Below, piece by piece: positions 9,101-17,597 of a stretch of 64,000 bases of DNA; position 1 is the stretch's first letter; each line of letters opens with the position of its first letter. The position numbers were made by a program, and so were the translations under genes. The notes below the pieces were generated by a model. It worked only from the letters and a program-made list of their open reading frames with translations, was not told the DNA's origin and made no database searches. This DNA is from Streptomyces europaeiscabiei (GTDB lineage Bacteria; Actinomycetota; Actinomycetes; Streptomycetales; Streptomycetaceae). The DNA lies in the NCBI RefSeq assembly GCF_036346855.1, contig NZ_CP107841.1, forward strand, positions 7,630,001 to 7,694,000, written 5' to 3'.

Positions 9101-12100
9101 TCATGCTCGGATGCGCAGGCCGCGCGGGGTCGCGATGAAGCCCGCTGCTTCCAGGAGGGGGCCGTGGGGGGAGGTGAGGGCGGAGGTGCCGTTCACGCGT
9201 TCCACCGTGACCGTGCCCAGTGAGCCCGCGCGTGCTGCCGCGGCCAGGGCTTCGGCTGCCGGGCGGAGGCGTGGGTCGTCCATGGGTCTGGCATCCGGGT
9301 CGGCGGGCCAGGCCAGGAGGGTCTTGCCGCCGCGCTCCATGTAGACGGTCAGTTCGCCGTCGACCAGGACGACCAGGGAGCCCGCCTTGCGGCCCGGTTT
9401 GTGACCGGCCTCGGTGGGCGGCTCGGGCCAGGGGAGGGCGGCGCCGTAGGCGTTCGCGGGGTCCGCGGCGGCCAGGACGGCGGCTCGGGGGGAAGGAGTG
9501 GGGCGGCTGCGGTGCGGGTCGCGGGTGGCTCGGCCGTACGGGTCGGCGTGGGCGGAGGAGGAGCCCTGGTCGTACGCCTTGTGCGTGCCGTGGCTGCCGA
9601 CCGGGGTGGAAGCGGAGCCGGGCTCGGCCGGAGTGCGGACGTCGATGGCGGCAAAGGGATCGTCGGAGGCATCGCCCGGGCCAGGGGCGTCGGGGAAGCC
9701 GTCCCAGGAAGCCGGTGTGGAGTCGTGGCCTCCGGCGAGGCCGTTCGGGGCCGCCTCCGGAAGCGGCTCGTTTCGTTCGCGGGCGTTGGACACCGCACGG
9801 AGGCGGTCCACGGCCCCGTCCATCGCGAACTGGGCGGCGCCCAGGCCCTCGACGACGTAGCCGCGGCGCGCCTGCCCGCTCTCCTCGAAGACGGACAGGA
9901 CGCGGTAGACGGCGGAGAAGCCGCCCTCGACGCCCTCCGCGGCCACGGCGCCCCGGGTCACGACACCGTGGCGGTCGAGCAGGGTGCGGGCCAGGGCGTG
10001 GGCGCGGACGGTGGGGTCGGGCTCGGGGGCGGGCAGGAGGGACCAGCGGCCGGCGACCGTGGGTGGGCCCGTACGGGACTGGGGGCGTGCGGCCGCGGTC
10101 AGGGAGCCGTACCGGCCGCGCGGGACCGTGCGCTTGGCCCGGTGGGCGGTGGAGCCCGCGGTGCGGCCCGAACCCAGGAGGGAACGCATGGGGGTGAGCG
10201 TGTCGTTGGTGAGGCGACCGGACCAGGCCAGGTCCCATACGGCGTCGGCCAGTTGGGGATCTGAGACGTCGGGGTGGGTGGTCGCGCGGACCTGATCCGT
10301 GATCTGGCGGAAGAAGAGGCCGTAACCGCCGGAGAGGGTGCTCAGAACCGACTCGTGGAGCGCGGTCAGCTCCAGGGGGTGCGGGGGTGGGAGGAGAAGC
10401 GGGGCGGCGTCCGCCAGGTACAGCGAGACCCAGCCGTCCTTGCCGGGGAGGGCTCCGGCGCCCGCCCAGACGACCTCGCCGGTCGCGGTGAGTTCGTCGA
10501 GCATCGCGGGGTTGTAGTGGGCGACCCGGGAGGGCAGGAGCAGCTTCTCCAGGGCGGAGGCGGGCACGGAGGCGCCCTGCACCTGCTCGATCGCGCGCAC
10601 CAGTCCGTCGATGCCGCGCAGCCCGTGACCGCCGCCCACGTGCTGCCACTGCGGCAGGAACTGGGCGAGCGCGGCGGGTGGCACCGGCTCCAACTCGTGT
10701 CGCAGAGCTGCCAGCGAGCGGCGGCGCAGGCGGCGCAGCACGGCCGCGTCGCACCACTCCTGGCCGATGCCCGCCGGGTGGAACTCACCCTGGACGACGC
10801 GGCCGTTCGCCGCCAGCCGGTGGAGTGCCCCGTCCGTGACGGCTGCACCGAGGCCGAAGCGCGCGGCGGCCGTGGCCGAGGTGAACGGGCCGTGCGTGCG
10901 CGCGTACCGGGCCAGGAGGTCGCCGAGGGGGTCCTTGACCGGCTCCGTGAAGGCTTCCGGGACACCGACCGGCAGGGCTGTGCCGAGCGCGTCGCGCAGT
11001 CGGCCCGCGTCCTCGATCGCCGCCCAGTGGTCGGTGCCGGCGATCCGCACCCGGATGGCGCGGCGGGCCCCGGCCAACTCCCGCGCCCACTGCGGCTCGG
11101 CACCGCGCTCTGCCAACTCGGCGTCCCGGAGAGGGCCGAGGAGCCGGAGGAGGTCCGCGACACCTTCGGCGTCCTTGACGCGGCGGTCCTCGGTGAGCCA
11201 CTGGACTTCCCGCTCCAACTCCGTCAGCACCTCGGCGTCGAGCAGCTCGCGCAGCTCCGCCTGGCCCAGCAGCTCGGCGAGCAGCCTTGAGTCCAGCGAA
11301 AGGGCGGCGGCGCGGCGCTCGGCGAGCGGCGAGTCGCCCTCGTACAGGAACTGGGCGACGTATCCGAAGAGGAGGGAGCGGGCGAAAGGGGAGGGCTCCG
11401 GCGTGGTGACCTCGACGAGGCGGACCTTGCGGGATTCGATGTCGCCCATCAGTTCGGTGAGACCCGGGACGTCGAAGACGTCCTGGAGACATTCGCGGAC
11501 CGCTTCCAGGACGATCGGGAACGAGCCGAACTCGCTCGCCACCTGCAGTAGCTGGGCCGCGCGCTGGCGTTGCTGCCACAGGGGCGTGCGCTTGCCCGGA
11601 CTGCGGCGGGGCAGCAGGAGCGCGCGGGCGGCACACTCGCGGAAGCGGGACGCGAACAGCGCCGAGCCGCCCACCTGGTCGGTGACGATCTGGTCGACCT
11701 CGCCCTTGTCGAAGGCGACGTCCGCCGCGCCGAGAGGGGCCTGCTCGGCGTCGTATTCCGTGCCCGCCTTCGTGGGCTCCATGTCGAGCAGGTCCAGGCC
11801 CATCAGGTCGGCGTCGGGCAGGCGCAGCACGATGCCGTCGTCGGCGTGCATGACCTGGGCGTCCATGCCGTACCGCTCGGAAAGCTTCGCGCCGAGGGCG
11901 AGGGCCCAGGGGGCGTGGACCTGGGCGCCGAAGGGGGAGTGGACGACGACTCGCCAGTCGCCCAGCTCGTCGCGGAAGCGTTCGACGACGATCGTGCGGT
12001 CGTCGGGGACGTGGCCGCAGGCCTCGCGCTGTTCGGACAGGTACGACAGGACATTGTCGGCGGCCCAGGTGTCGAGTCCGGCGGCCAGCAGGCGCAGCCG

Positions 12101-14014
12101 GGCGTCCTCCTGGGACAGGGAGCCGACCTCGCGCAGGAACGCGCCGACCGCGCGGCCCAGTTCGAGCGGGCGGCCGAGCTGGTCGCCCTTCCAGAAGGGC
12201 AGGCGGCCCGGGACGCCCGGAGCGGGGGAGACCAGCACCCGGTCGCGCGTGATGTCCTCGATGCGCCAGGAGCTGGTGCCGAGGGTGAACACGTCCCCGA
12301 CCCGGGACTCGTACACCATCTCCTCGTCGAGCTCGCCGACCCGGCCGCCGCCCTTCTTCGGGTCGGAGCCCGCGAGGAAGACACCGAAGAGGCCGCGATC
12401 GGGGATCGTGCCCCCGGAGGTGACGGCGAGACGCTGCGCGCCCGGTCGACCCGTGATCGTGCCCGCGACCCGGTCCCACACCACGCGCGGGCGCAGCTCC
12501 GCGAAGGCGTCGGACGGATAGCGGCCCGCGAGCATGTCGAGGACGGCCGTGAACGCGGACTCGGGGAGCGAGGCGAAGGGGGCGGCGCGGCGGACGGTGG
12601 CGATGAGGTCGTCGAACTGCCAGGTGTCCATCGAGGTCATGGCGACGATCTGCTGCGCCAGCACGTCCAAGGGGTTGTTGGGGATCCTCATGGACTCGAT
12701 GGAGCCGCTGCGCATCCGCTCGGTGACCACGGCCGACTGGACCAGGTCACCGCGGTACTTGGGGAAGACCACGCCCGTGGAGACCGCGCCCACCTGATGC
12801 CCTGCGCGGCCCACACGCTGCAGGCCGGAGGCGACCGAGGGAGGTGACTCCACCTGGACGACGAGGTCCACCGCGCCCATGTCGATGCCCAGTTCGAGGC
12901 TGGAGGTGGCGACCACGGCCGGCAGCCGGCCCGCCTTCAGATCCTCCTCGACCAGGGCGCGCTGCTCCTTGGAGACCGACCCGTGGTGGGCCCGGGCGAG
13001 GACCGGGGGCGCACCCTGGGCGGCGCCCGAGCCGCCCATCAGCTCCGCCGGGGCATGGTGCTCGTCCAGGGGCACACCGGTGGCCCGCTCGTACGCGATC
13101 TCGTTGAGCCGGTTGCACAGCCGCTCCGCGAGACGCCGGGAGTTGGCGAACACGATCGTGGAGCGGTGGGCCTGGACGAGGTCGGCGATGCGCTCCTCGA
13201 CGTGCGGCCAGATCGACGGCCGCTCCGCGCCCTCGCTGCCCTCGGCGACCGGGGAGCCGCCCAACTCACCCAGATCCTCCACCGGCACGACCACCGACAG
13301 GTCGAACTCCTTGCCGGACGGCGGCTGGACGATTTCCACCCGGCGTTGCGGGGAGAGATAGCGCGCGACCTCGTCGACGGGACGGACCGTGGCGGACAGG
13401 CCGATACGGCGTGCGGGCCGGGGCAGCAGCTCGTCGAGCCGCTCCAGGGAGAGCGCGAGGTGGGCGCCGCGCTTGGTGCCCGCGACCGCGTGCACCTCGT
13501 CCAGGATCACCGTCTCCACGCCCGTGAGCGCGTCGCGCGTGGCCGACGTCAGCATCAGGAACAGCGACTCGGGGGTGGTGATCAGGATGTCCGGCGGGCG
13601 CGTGGCCAGGGCGCGGCGCTCGGCGGGCGGGGTGTCCCCGGAGCGGATGCCCACCTTCACCTCGGGCTCGGGCAGCCCCAGGCGCACCGACTCCTGGCGG
13701 ATACCGGTCAGCGGACTGCGCAGGTTCCGCTCCACGTCCACCGCGAGCGCCTTCAGCGGTGACACGTACAGCACGCGGCAGCGCTTTCGGGGGTCGGCCG
13801 GGGGTGGGCTCGACGTCAGCTGGTCCAGCGCGGCGAGGAACGCGGCCAGCGTCTTGCCGGAGCCGGTCGGGGCCACCACCAGCACGTCAGAGCCCTCGCC
13901 GATCGCCCGCCACGCCCCGGCCTGGGCCGCGGTGGGCGCGGAGAAGGCCCCCGTGAACCAGCCGCGGGTCGCGGGGGAGAAGCCGTCGAGGGCTCGATCT
14001 GCGGAGCTGACCAT
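9101..14014 (-). CDS. lhr: Large helicase-related protein Lhr (ATP-dependent DNA helicase)
   Basis: 1637 aa superfamily-2 3'-5' helicase linked to DNA repair. The N-terminal motor has Walker A APTGSGKT, motif TTPESLF, the DEVH box (ILDEVHAVAGTKRG), SAT, and motif VI QRVGRAGH. The winged-helix/beta-barrel Lhr core and the long Lhr C-terminal domain follow. Two low-complexity inserts lie in the C-terminal third (near 'RTAGSTAHRAKRT' and a ~100-residue Pro/Ser stretch before residues ALPWPEP). The start is taken as ATG 14014: CAGGAT ends 6 nt before it. An upstream GTG at 14029 would add five residues. Probably repair-linked with nei just downstream. Confidence 0.95.
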   Translation of the reverse strand: MVSSADRALDGFSPATRGWFTGAFSAPTAAQAGAWRAIGEGSDVLVVAPTGSGKTLAAFLAALDQLTSSPPPADPRKRCRVLYVSPLKALAVDVERNLRSPLTGIRQESVRLGLPEPEVKVGIRSGDTPPAERRALATRPPDILITTPESLFLMLTSATRDALTGVETVILDEVHAVAGTKRGAHLALSLERLDELLPRPARRIGLSATVRPVDEVARYLSPQRRVEIVQPPSGKEFDLSVVVPVEDLGELGGSPVAEGSEGAERPSIWPHVEERIADLVQAHRSTIVFANSRRLAERLCNRLNEIAYERATGVPLDEHHAPAELMGGSGAAQGAPPVLARAHHGSVSKEQRALVEEDLKAGRLPAVVATSSLELGIDMGAVDLVVQVESPPSVASGLQRVGRAGHQVGAVSTGVVFPKYRGDLVQSAVVTERMRSGSIESMRIPNNPLDVLAQQIVAMTSMDTWQFDDLIATVRRAAPFASLPESAFTAVLDMLAGRYPSDAFAELRPRVVWDRVAGTITGRPGAQRLAVTSGGTIPDRGLFGVFLAGSDPKKGGGRVGELDEEMVYESRVGDVFTLGTSSWRIEDITRDRVLVSPAPGVPGRLPFWKGDQLGRPLELGRAVGAFLREVGSLSQEDARLRLLAAGLDTWAADNVLSYLSEQREACGHVPDDRTIVVERFRDELGDWRVVVHSPFGAQVHAPWALALGAKLSERYGMDAQVMHADDGIVLRLPDADLMGLDLLDMEPTKAGTEYDAEQAPLGAADVAFDKGEVDQIVTDQVGGSALFASRFRECAARALLLPRRSPGKRTPLWQQRQRAAQLLQVASEFGSFPIVLEAVRECLQDVFDVPGLTELMGDIESRKVRLVEVTTPEPSPFARSLLFGYVAQFLYEGDSPLAERRAAALSLDSRLLAELLGQAELRELLDAEVLTELEREVQWLTEDRRVKDAEGVADLLRLLGPLRDAELAERGAEPQWARELAGARRAIRVRIAGTDHWAAIEDAGRLRDALGTALPVGVPEAFTEPVKDPLGDLLARYARTHGPFTSATAAARFGLGAAVTDGALHRLAANGRVVQGEFHPAGIGQEWCDAAVLRRLRRRSLAALRHELEPVPPAALAQFLPQWQHVGGGHGLRGIDGLVRAIEQVQGASVPASALEKLLLPSRVAHYNPAMLDELTATGEVVWAGAGALPGKDGWVSLYLADAAPLLLPPPHPLELTALHESVLSTLSGGYGLFFRQITDQVRATTHPDVSDPQLADAVWDLAWSGRLTNDTLTPMRSLLGSGRTAGSTAHRAKRTVPRGRYGSLTAAARPQSRTGPPTVAGRWSLLPAPEPDPTVRAHALARTLLDRHGVVTRGAVAAEGVEGGFSAVYRVLSVFEESGQARRGYVVEGLGAAQFAMDGAVDRLRAVSNARERNEPLPEAAPNGLAGGHDSTPASWDGFPDAPGPGDASDDPFAAIDVRTPAEPGSASTPVGSHGTHKAYDQGSSSAHADPYGRATRDPHRSRPTPSPRAAVLAAADPANAYGAALPWPEPPTEAGHKPGRKAGSLVVLVDGELTVYMERGGKTLLAWPADPDARPMDDPRLRPAAEALAAAARAGSLGTVTVERVNGTSALTSPHGPLLEAAGFIATPRGLRIRA

Positions 14015-14151
14015 GCCCCCATCCTGCACCCGGCCACTGACAACGGCCCGGACCTGCGGAAACGGCTCGGGCGGGGCGGGTCCACCGGTTGCCGCGGTGC
14101 CGACGGGTCCGGATTCCGGCGCCCGGACGGCCCACCACGCAGAATGGGGCC

Positions 14152-15108
14152 ATGGCGGGTTCGGCGGAGCGGGCGAGGCACTGGCGGTACACGGAGCTGC
14201 CCGGCGTCGATCTGCTGCGGGCGAGCTACGTCGAGAAGAAGTTCGTGCGGCACACCCACGAGAACTTCGTGATCGCGGCCATCGCCGACGGCGTCGATGT
14301 GTTCCACCACGGGGGCGCCGACCAGTACGCGGGCCCGGGAGCCCTGGCTCTGGTCAACCCCGACACCCCGCACACCGGCCGCGCCGGTGGGCCCGAGGGC
14401 TGGCGGTACGACGCGGTCTACCCGTCACCGGAGGTGGTGGCCGAGATCGCCGCCGAGACCACCACGATCCGCGGCACCCCGGGCTTCGTGACCCCCGTGC
14501 TCGAGGATCCGTACGCGGCGGGCCTCGTCCATCAGGTGCTGCGGGCCGTCGACGAGGGCAACGCGCTGGCCGCGGACACCCTGTTGCGGGTCGCCGTGAC
14601 CCGGCTGCTGCGCCTGAACGGCGGGCCGCTGCCCCAGCGTGCCGTCCGCACGGCCGGCGCGCCTGTCGCGGCACGCGCGCGTGCCGTGCTCGAGCAGCGG
14701 ATGGCCGACCCGCCGACCCTGGAGCGGCTCGCCGCCGACCTCGGCACCAGTCCCTTCGCGCTCCTGCGGGCCTTCCGTGCGGCCTACGGCATGCCGCCGC
14801 ACACCTGGCTGACCGACGCCCGCGTCCGCAAGGCCCGCCGCCTGCTCGACACGGGCACGGCTCCCGCCGCGGCCGCCGTCGCCGTCGGCTTCACGGACCA
14901 GCCTCATCTCAACCGCCACTTCAGCCGGATCGTGGGCGTGCCTCCGGGCGCGTACCAGCGGGAACGTGTGGGCGGTCTCGACAACGGGTGCGAGCGCACG
15001 GACGGCATGCGCGAGGTCGAGGCACGCGGGCGCAGGACATACGCGGGCGCAAGAACGTACAAGACCCCTGAGGCTCACTGCTCGTACCGTCCGAGGTGTG
15101 GTGACTGA
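14152..15108 (+). CDS. AraC-family transcriptional regulator
   Basis: 318 aa. The N-terminal AraC-type cupin (HTHENFVIAAIADGV...GPGALALVNPDTPHTG) is followed by two C-terminal HTH motifs (LERLAADLGTSPFALLRAFRAAYGMPPHTWL and AAVAVGFTDQPHLNRHFSRIVGVPPGAY). It divides from lhr and overlaps azlC by 11 nt, so it probably controls or is co-expressed with azlCD. CAGAAT ends 6 nt before ATG 14152 and there is no SD, so translation may be leaderless. The last ~45 residues are Arg/Gly-rich and unlike the family; the frame there overlaps the azlC promoter area. Confidence 0.88.
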   Translation: MAGSAERARHWRYTELPGVDLLRASYVEKKFVRHTHENFVIAAIADGVDVFHHGGADQYAGPGALALVNPDTPHTGRAGGPEGWRYDAVYPSPEVVAEIAAETTTIRGTPGFVTPVLEDPYAAGLVHQVLRAVDEGNALAADTLLRVAVTRLLRLNGGPLPQRAVRTAGAPVAARARAVLEQRMADPPTLERLAADLGTSPFALLRAFRAAYGMPPHTWLTDARVRKARRLLDTGTAPAAAAVAVGFTDQPHLNRHFSRIVGVPPGAYQRERVGGLDNGCERTDGMREVEARGRRTYAGARTYKTPEAHCSYRPRCGD

Positions 15109-15853
15109 ACAGACCGGTCTCGTGGAGACGCATGACAGTGGCGGAGCGAAGTCCGACGGAGCCGTCGTCCGGGACGCCCTGGGAGTCGGGGTCGCCGTCG
15201 GACTGTCCGGGTTCGCCTTCGGGGTGACCTCGGCCGGCAGTGGGCTCAGCCTGCTGCAGACCTGCGCGCTGAGCCTCCTGGTGTTCACCGGGGCCTCCCA
15301 GTTCGCCCTGGTGGGGGCGCTCGCGGCCGGCGGCAACCCGTTCACGGCGGCGGCCGGGGCTTTCTTCCTGGGTGTGCGCAACGCGTTCTACGGGCTGCGC
15401 CTCTCCCAGGTGCTGGCCCTCCCGCGCGTGGTGCGGCCGTTCGCCGCCCAGTGGGTCATCGACGAGACCACGGCCGTCACCCTCGCCCAGCCCACGCGTC
15501 GCGCCGCCCGCATCGGCTTCACCGTCACCGGGCTCAGCCTCTACGTGCTGTGGAACCTCACCACGCTGCTCGGTGCGCTCGGCGCCGAGGCCATCGGCGA
15601 CACCGACGCGTGGGGGCTCGACGCGGCCGGCCCCGCCGTCTTCCTGGCACTTCTCGCGCCGATGCTGAAAACCACCGGGGAGCGGGCCGTCGCGGGCATC
15701 GCCGTCGTCCTGGGGCTCGGGCTGCTGCCCGTGCTGCCCGCCGGGGTCCCGGTCCTCGTCGCCGGGGTGGCCGCCCCGGTCGTTCTCTGGGCGGAAGGGC
15801 GCCGCAGGGCCGACGGCCGGCAAGGCGACGGCCGGCAAGGAGAGGACCGATGA
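15098..15853 (+). CDS. azlC: AzlC-family branched-chain amino acid export permease
   Basis: 251 aa large subunit of an AzlCD-type exporter, with about seven hydrophobic segments (GVAVGLSGFAFGVTSAGSGL; SLLVFTGASQFALVGAL; FLGVRNAFYGLRLSQVL, a typical AzlC stretch). The start is GTG at 15098 or the next GTG at 15101; TACCGT ends 7 nt before the first. It overlaps the end of the AraC gene and its stop overlaps azlD (ATGA). A short tandem coding repeat (GDGRQ GDGRQ) precedes the stop. Confidence 0.88.
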   Translation: MVTEQTGLVETHDSGGAKSDGAVVRDALGVGVAVGLSGFAFGVTSAGSGLSLLQTCALSLLVFTGASQFALVGALAAGGNPFTAAAGAFFLGVRNAFYGLRLSQVLALPRVVRPFAAQWVIDETTAVTLAQPTRRAARIGFTVTGLSLYVLWNLTTLLGALGAEAIGDTDAWGLDAAGPAVFLALLAPMLKTTGERAVAGIAVVLGLGLLPVLPAGVPVLVAGVAAPVVLWAEGRRRADGRQGDGRQGEDR

Positions 15854-16158
15854 ACGTCTGGATCGCGATCGTCGGCACCGCACTCGGCTGCTATGCCGTC
15901 AAGCTCATCGGTCTGCTGGTCCCCGAGGGAGTCCTGGAACGCCCTCTCGTCCAGCGCCTCGCCGCCCTGCTGCCCGTGGCCCTCCTCGCCGCCCTCACGG
16001 CCCAGCAGACCTTCGCGGACGGGTACGACCTGGTGCTGGACGCGAGGGCCGCGGGGCTCGCCGCAGCCGCCGTGGCACTGCTCCTGCGTGCCCCCTTCCT
16101 GATCGTCGTGGCCTCCGCGGTGATCGTGACGGCGGGGGTGCGGGCGGTTGCGGGCTGA
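15850..16158 (+). CDS. azlD: AzlD-family branched-chain amino acid transport protein
   Basis: 102 aa small partner of AzlC with three or four hydrophobic helices (IAIVGTALGCYAVKLIGLLV; LLPVALLAALTAQQTFADG; APFLIVVASAVIVTAGVRA). ATG overlaps the azlC stop by 4 nt, so the pair is translationally coupled. A hairpin starts 12 nt after the stop. Confidence 0.85.
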   Translation: MNVWIAIVGTALGCYAVKLIGLLVPEGVLERPLVQRLAALLPVALLAALTAQQTFADGYDLVLDARAAGLAAAAVALLLRAPFLIVVASAVIVTAGVRAVAG

Positions 16159-16170
16159 CACGGCTGTTGT

Positions 16171-16231
16171 GGGTCCACACGCGCGTGGACGCACGTCGCG
16201 GCTCGCGTTTGTGCGGCACGCGCGTGGACCC
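16171..16231 (+). terminator. Inverted repeat after azlD
   Basis: GGGTCCACACGCGCGTG (16171-16187) and CACGCGCGTGGACCC (16217-16231) pair over 15 bp with a 2-nt bulge. Likely the azlCD terminator. Confidence 0.6.
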
Positions 16232-16261
16232 GGTCGTCGACCGCACTCGTGTGGCGGTCGA

Positions 16262-16278
16262 CCGCCCGTACCGGGCGG
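16262..16278 (-). terminator. Hairpin after the prenyltransferase-like gene
   Basis: CCGCCCG-TAC-CGGGCGG, a 7-bp stem with a 3-nt loop, six bases past the stop of the minus-strand gene ending at 16285. Confidence 0.5.
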
Positions 16279-16284
16279 CCGGTC

Positions 16285-17229
16285 TCAGCCGATCGCCCGC
16301 CCGTACGCCCGCAACGTCCGCAGCGCCTCGATCGTCACGATCGGGCGGCTCTCCATGGCGGTGCTCGGGGCCCACTGACGCCAGCGGATCGGCCAGCCGC
16401 CGTCCTCCGTCTGTTCGCCCGCCAGGAAGTCGAGGGAACGGGACATCTCCTCGTCGGTGAACCAGGCACGCGCCAGGGATTCGGGGGTGTGCGCGAAGTC
16501 GTGCGGGTAGTGGTGCTCGCCCGGCGCGTAACCGGCGGACACCGGGTAGTCGTTCGGCCGCTCCGGATCCAGCGTGGCGAGCCGGTGTTCGCGCACCATG
16601 CGGCCGAGGCGGTCGGCGGCGGCCCGGGCGCGCGGGCGGTCGGGCACGGACTCCAGGAACGCCACGGCGGCATGGACCTCGTAGGGGTGCGACTTCTCCA
16701 GGGACTCCACCGCCTGCCAGCAGAAGTCGGTGGCCCGGAACAGCCAGGCGTGCCACACCTGGTTGCGATGCAGCAGCCCCACCACCGGCCCGGTGGCCAG
16801 CAGATCACTGGGCGGGTCGTCGACGATCGGCACGAACGGGGCCACCGGGTAGCCACGCTGGCTGGGGTGCACCGCGGGAAGGGCGCCGTCCGGGGTGGAC
16901 ACCGACGTCAGATAGCGGCACACGCGTTCCACCCGCTGTCCGCCGCAGCGCCCGATCGAGTCCAGGACACGCAGCGCGTGCCCGGTGTGCAGCGGCTGGC
17001 TCACGGGCCCGCGCAGATCGGGTTCGAGCGCGTGGCCGTACCCGTCGTCGGCGTTGCGGTAGGCGGACAGCGCGGTCTCCACCGCGTCCGCGCCCCCGTC
17101 CAGGAAGTGGTACGCGAAGCGGCGCTGCTCCAGCACGCGCGCGGTCAGCCAGACGAACTGTTCGGCGCGAGCCAGCGGGGTGTGCGCAGGGGACGACGAG
17201 GGGAGTGGGGATGCTCCGGTTTCGGCCAT
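16285..17229 (-). CDS. Prenyltransferase/terpenoid-cyclase-toroid-like protein, unknown substrate
   Basis: 314 aa soluble protein with alpha/alpha-barrel repeats; segments such as DGALPAVHPSQRGYP and QTEDGGWPIRWRQW resemble QW-type repeats of squalene-hopene cyclase and prenyltransferase beta subunits. It is half the length of a terpene cyclase and I see no DxDD motif, so enzymatic activity is doubtful. ATG 17229 is chosen because TTGCCG-16-TACGGT ends 6 nt before it (leaderless pattern); the open frame further upstream overlaps DUF3046 on the other strand. Convergent with azlD. Confidence 0.7.
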   Translation of the reverse strand: MAETGASPLPSSSPAHTPLARAEQFVWLTARVLEQRRFAYHFLDGGADAVETALSAYRNADDGYGHALEPDLRGPVSQPLHTGHALRVLDSIGRCGGQRVERVCRYLTSVSTPDGALPAVHPSQRGYPVAPFVPIVDDPPSDLLATGPVVGLLHRNQVWHAWLFRATDFCWQAVESLEKSHPYEVHAAVAFLESVPDRPRARAAADRLGRMVREHRLATLDPERPNDYPVSAGYAPGEHHYPHDFAHTPESLARAWFTDEEMSRSLDFLAGEQTEDGGWPIRWRQWAPSTAMESRPIVTIEALRTLRAYGRAIG

Positions 17230-17235
17230 GGCTCC

Positions 17236-17263
17236 GACCGTAGGGCGGAAAGCGGTATCGGCA
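17236..17263 (-). promoter_or_regulatory. Promoter of the cyclase-like gene, probably leaderless
   Basis: Minus strand TTGCCG (17263-17258), 16-nt spacer, TACGGT (17241-17236), then six bases to ATG 17229. No SD is present. Confidence 0.5.
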
Positions 17264-17308
17264 AGCCGTCCCGGCCAGGCCCACCCCCTGGGGCGGGATA
17301 CTGGAGTC

Positions 17309-17503
17309 ATGCGGTTGACGGTCTTCTGGCAGCGGATGGCGGAGCACTTCGGTGAGGGGTACGCCGACACCTTCGCGCGCGATCATGTGATGTCCGACCT
17401 CGGCGGACGCACGGTGCACGAGGCGCTGGACGCCGGCTGGGAGGCCAAGGAGGTGTGGCGCGTGGTGTGCGCGACCATGGGCGTTCCGGTCGAAAACCGC
17501 TGA
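17309..17503 (+). CDS. DUF3046 family small protein
   Basis: 64 aa, beginning MRLTVFWQRMAEHFGEGYADTFARDHV, a full match in length and character to the DUF3046 family found upstream of recA in actinobacteria. Function unknown. GATACT ends 6 nt before the ATG and the only GGAG overlaps the initiation region, so a leaderless mRNA is likely. Confidence 0.85.
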   Translation: MRLTVFWQRMAEHFGEGYADTFARDHVMSDLGGRTVHEALDAGWEAKEVWRVVCATMGVPVENR

Positions 17504-17597
17504 AAAGCAACGGACTTCACCAGACGGACGCTGCTCGTTGGACCCGAAGGCCCGGGGGCGGCGTCTGAATGTCGGTGGCGTGGGCGAGACTTGGTCC

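Noticed and set aside
9101..14014. Frameshift suspected inside lhr because of low-complexity inserts
   Set aside because: The frame is continuous and known helicase and Lhr motifs flank the inserts in one frame.
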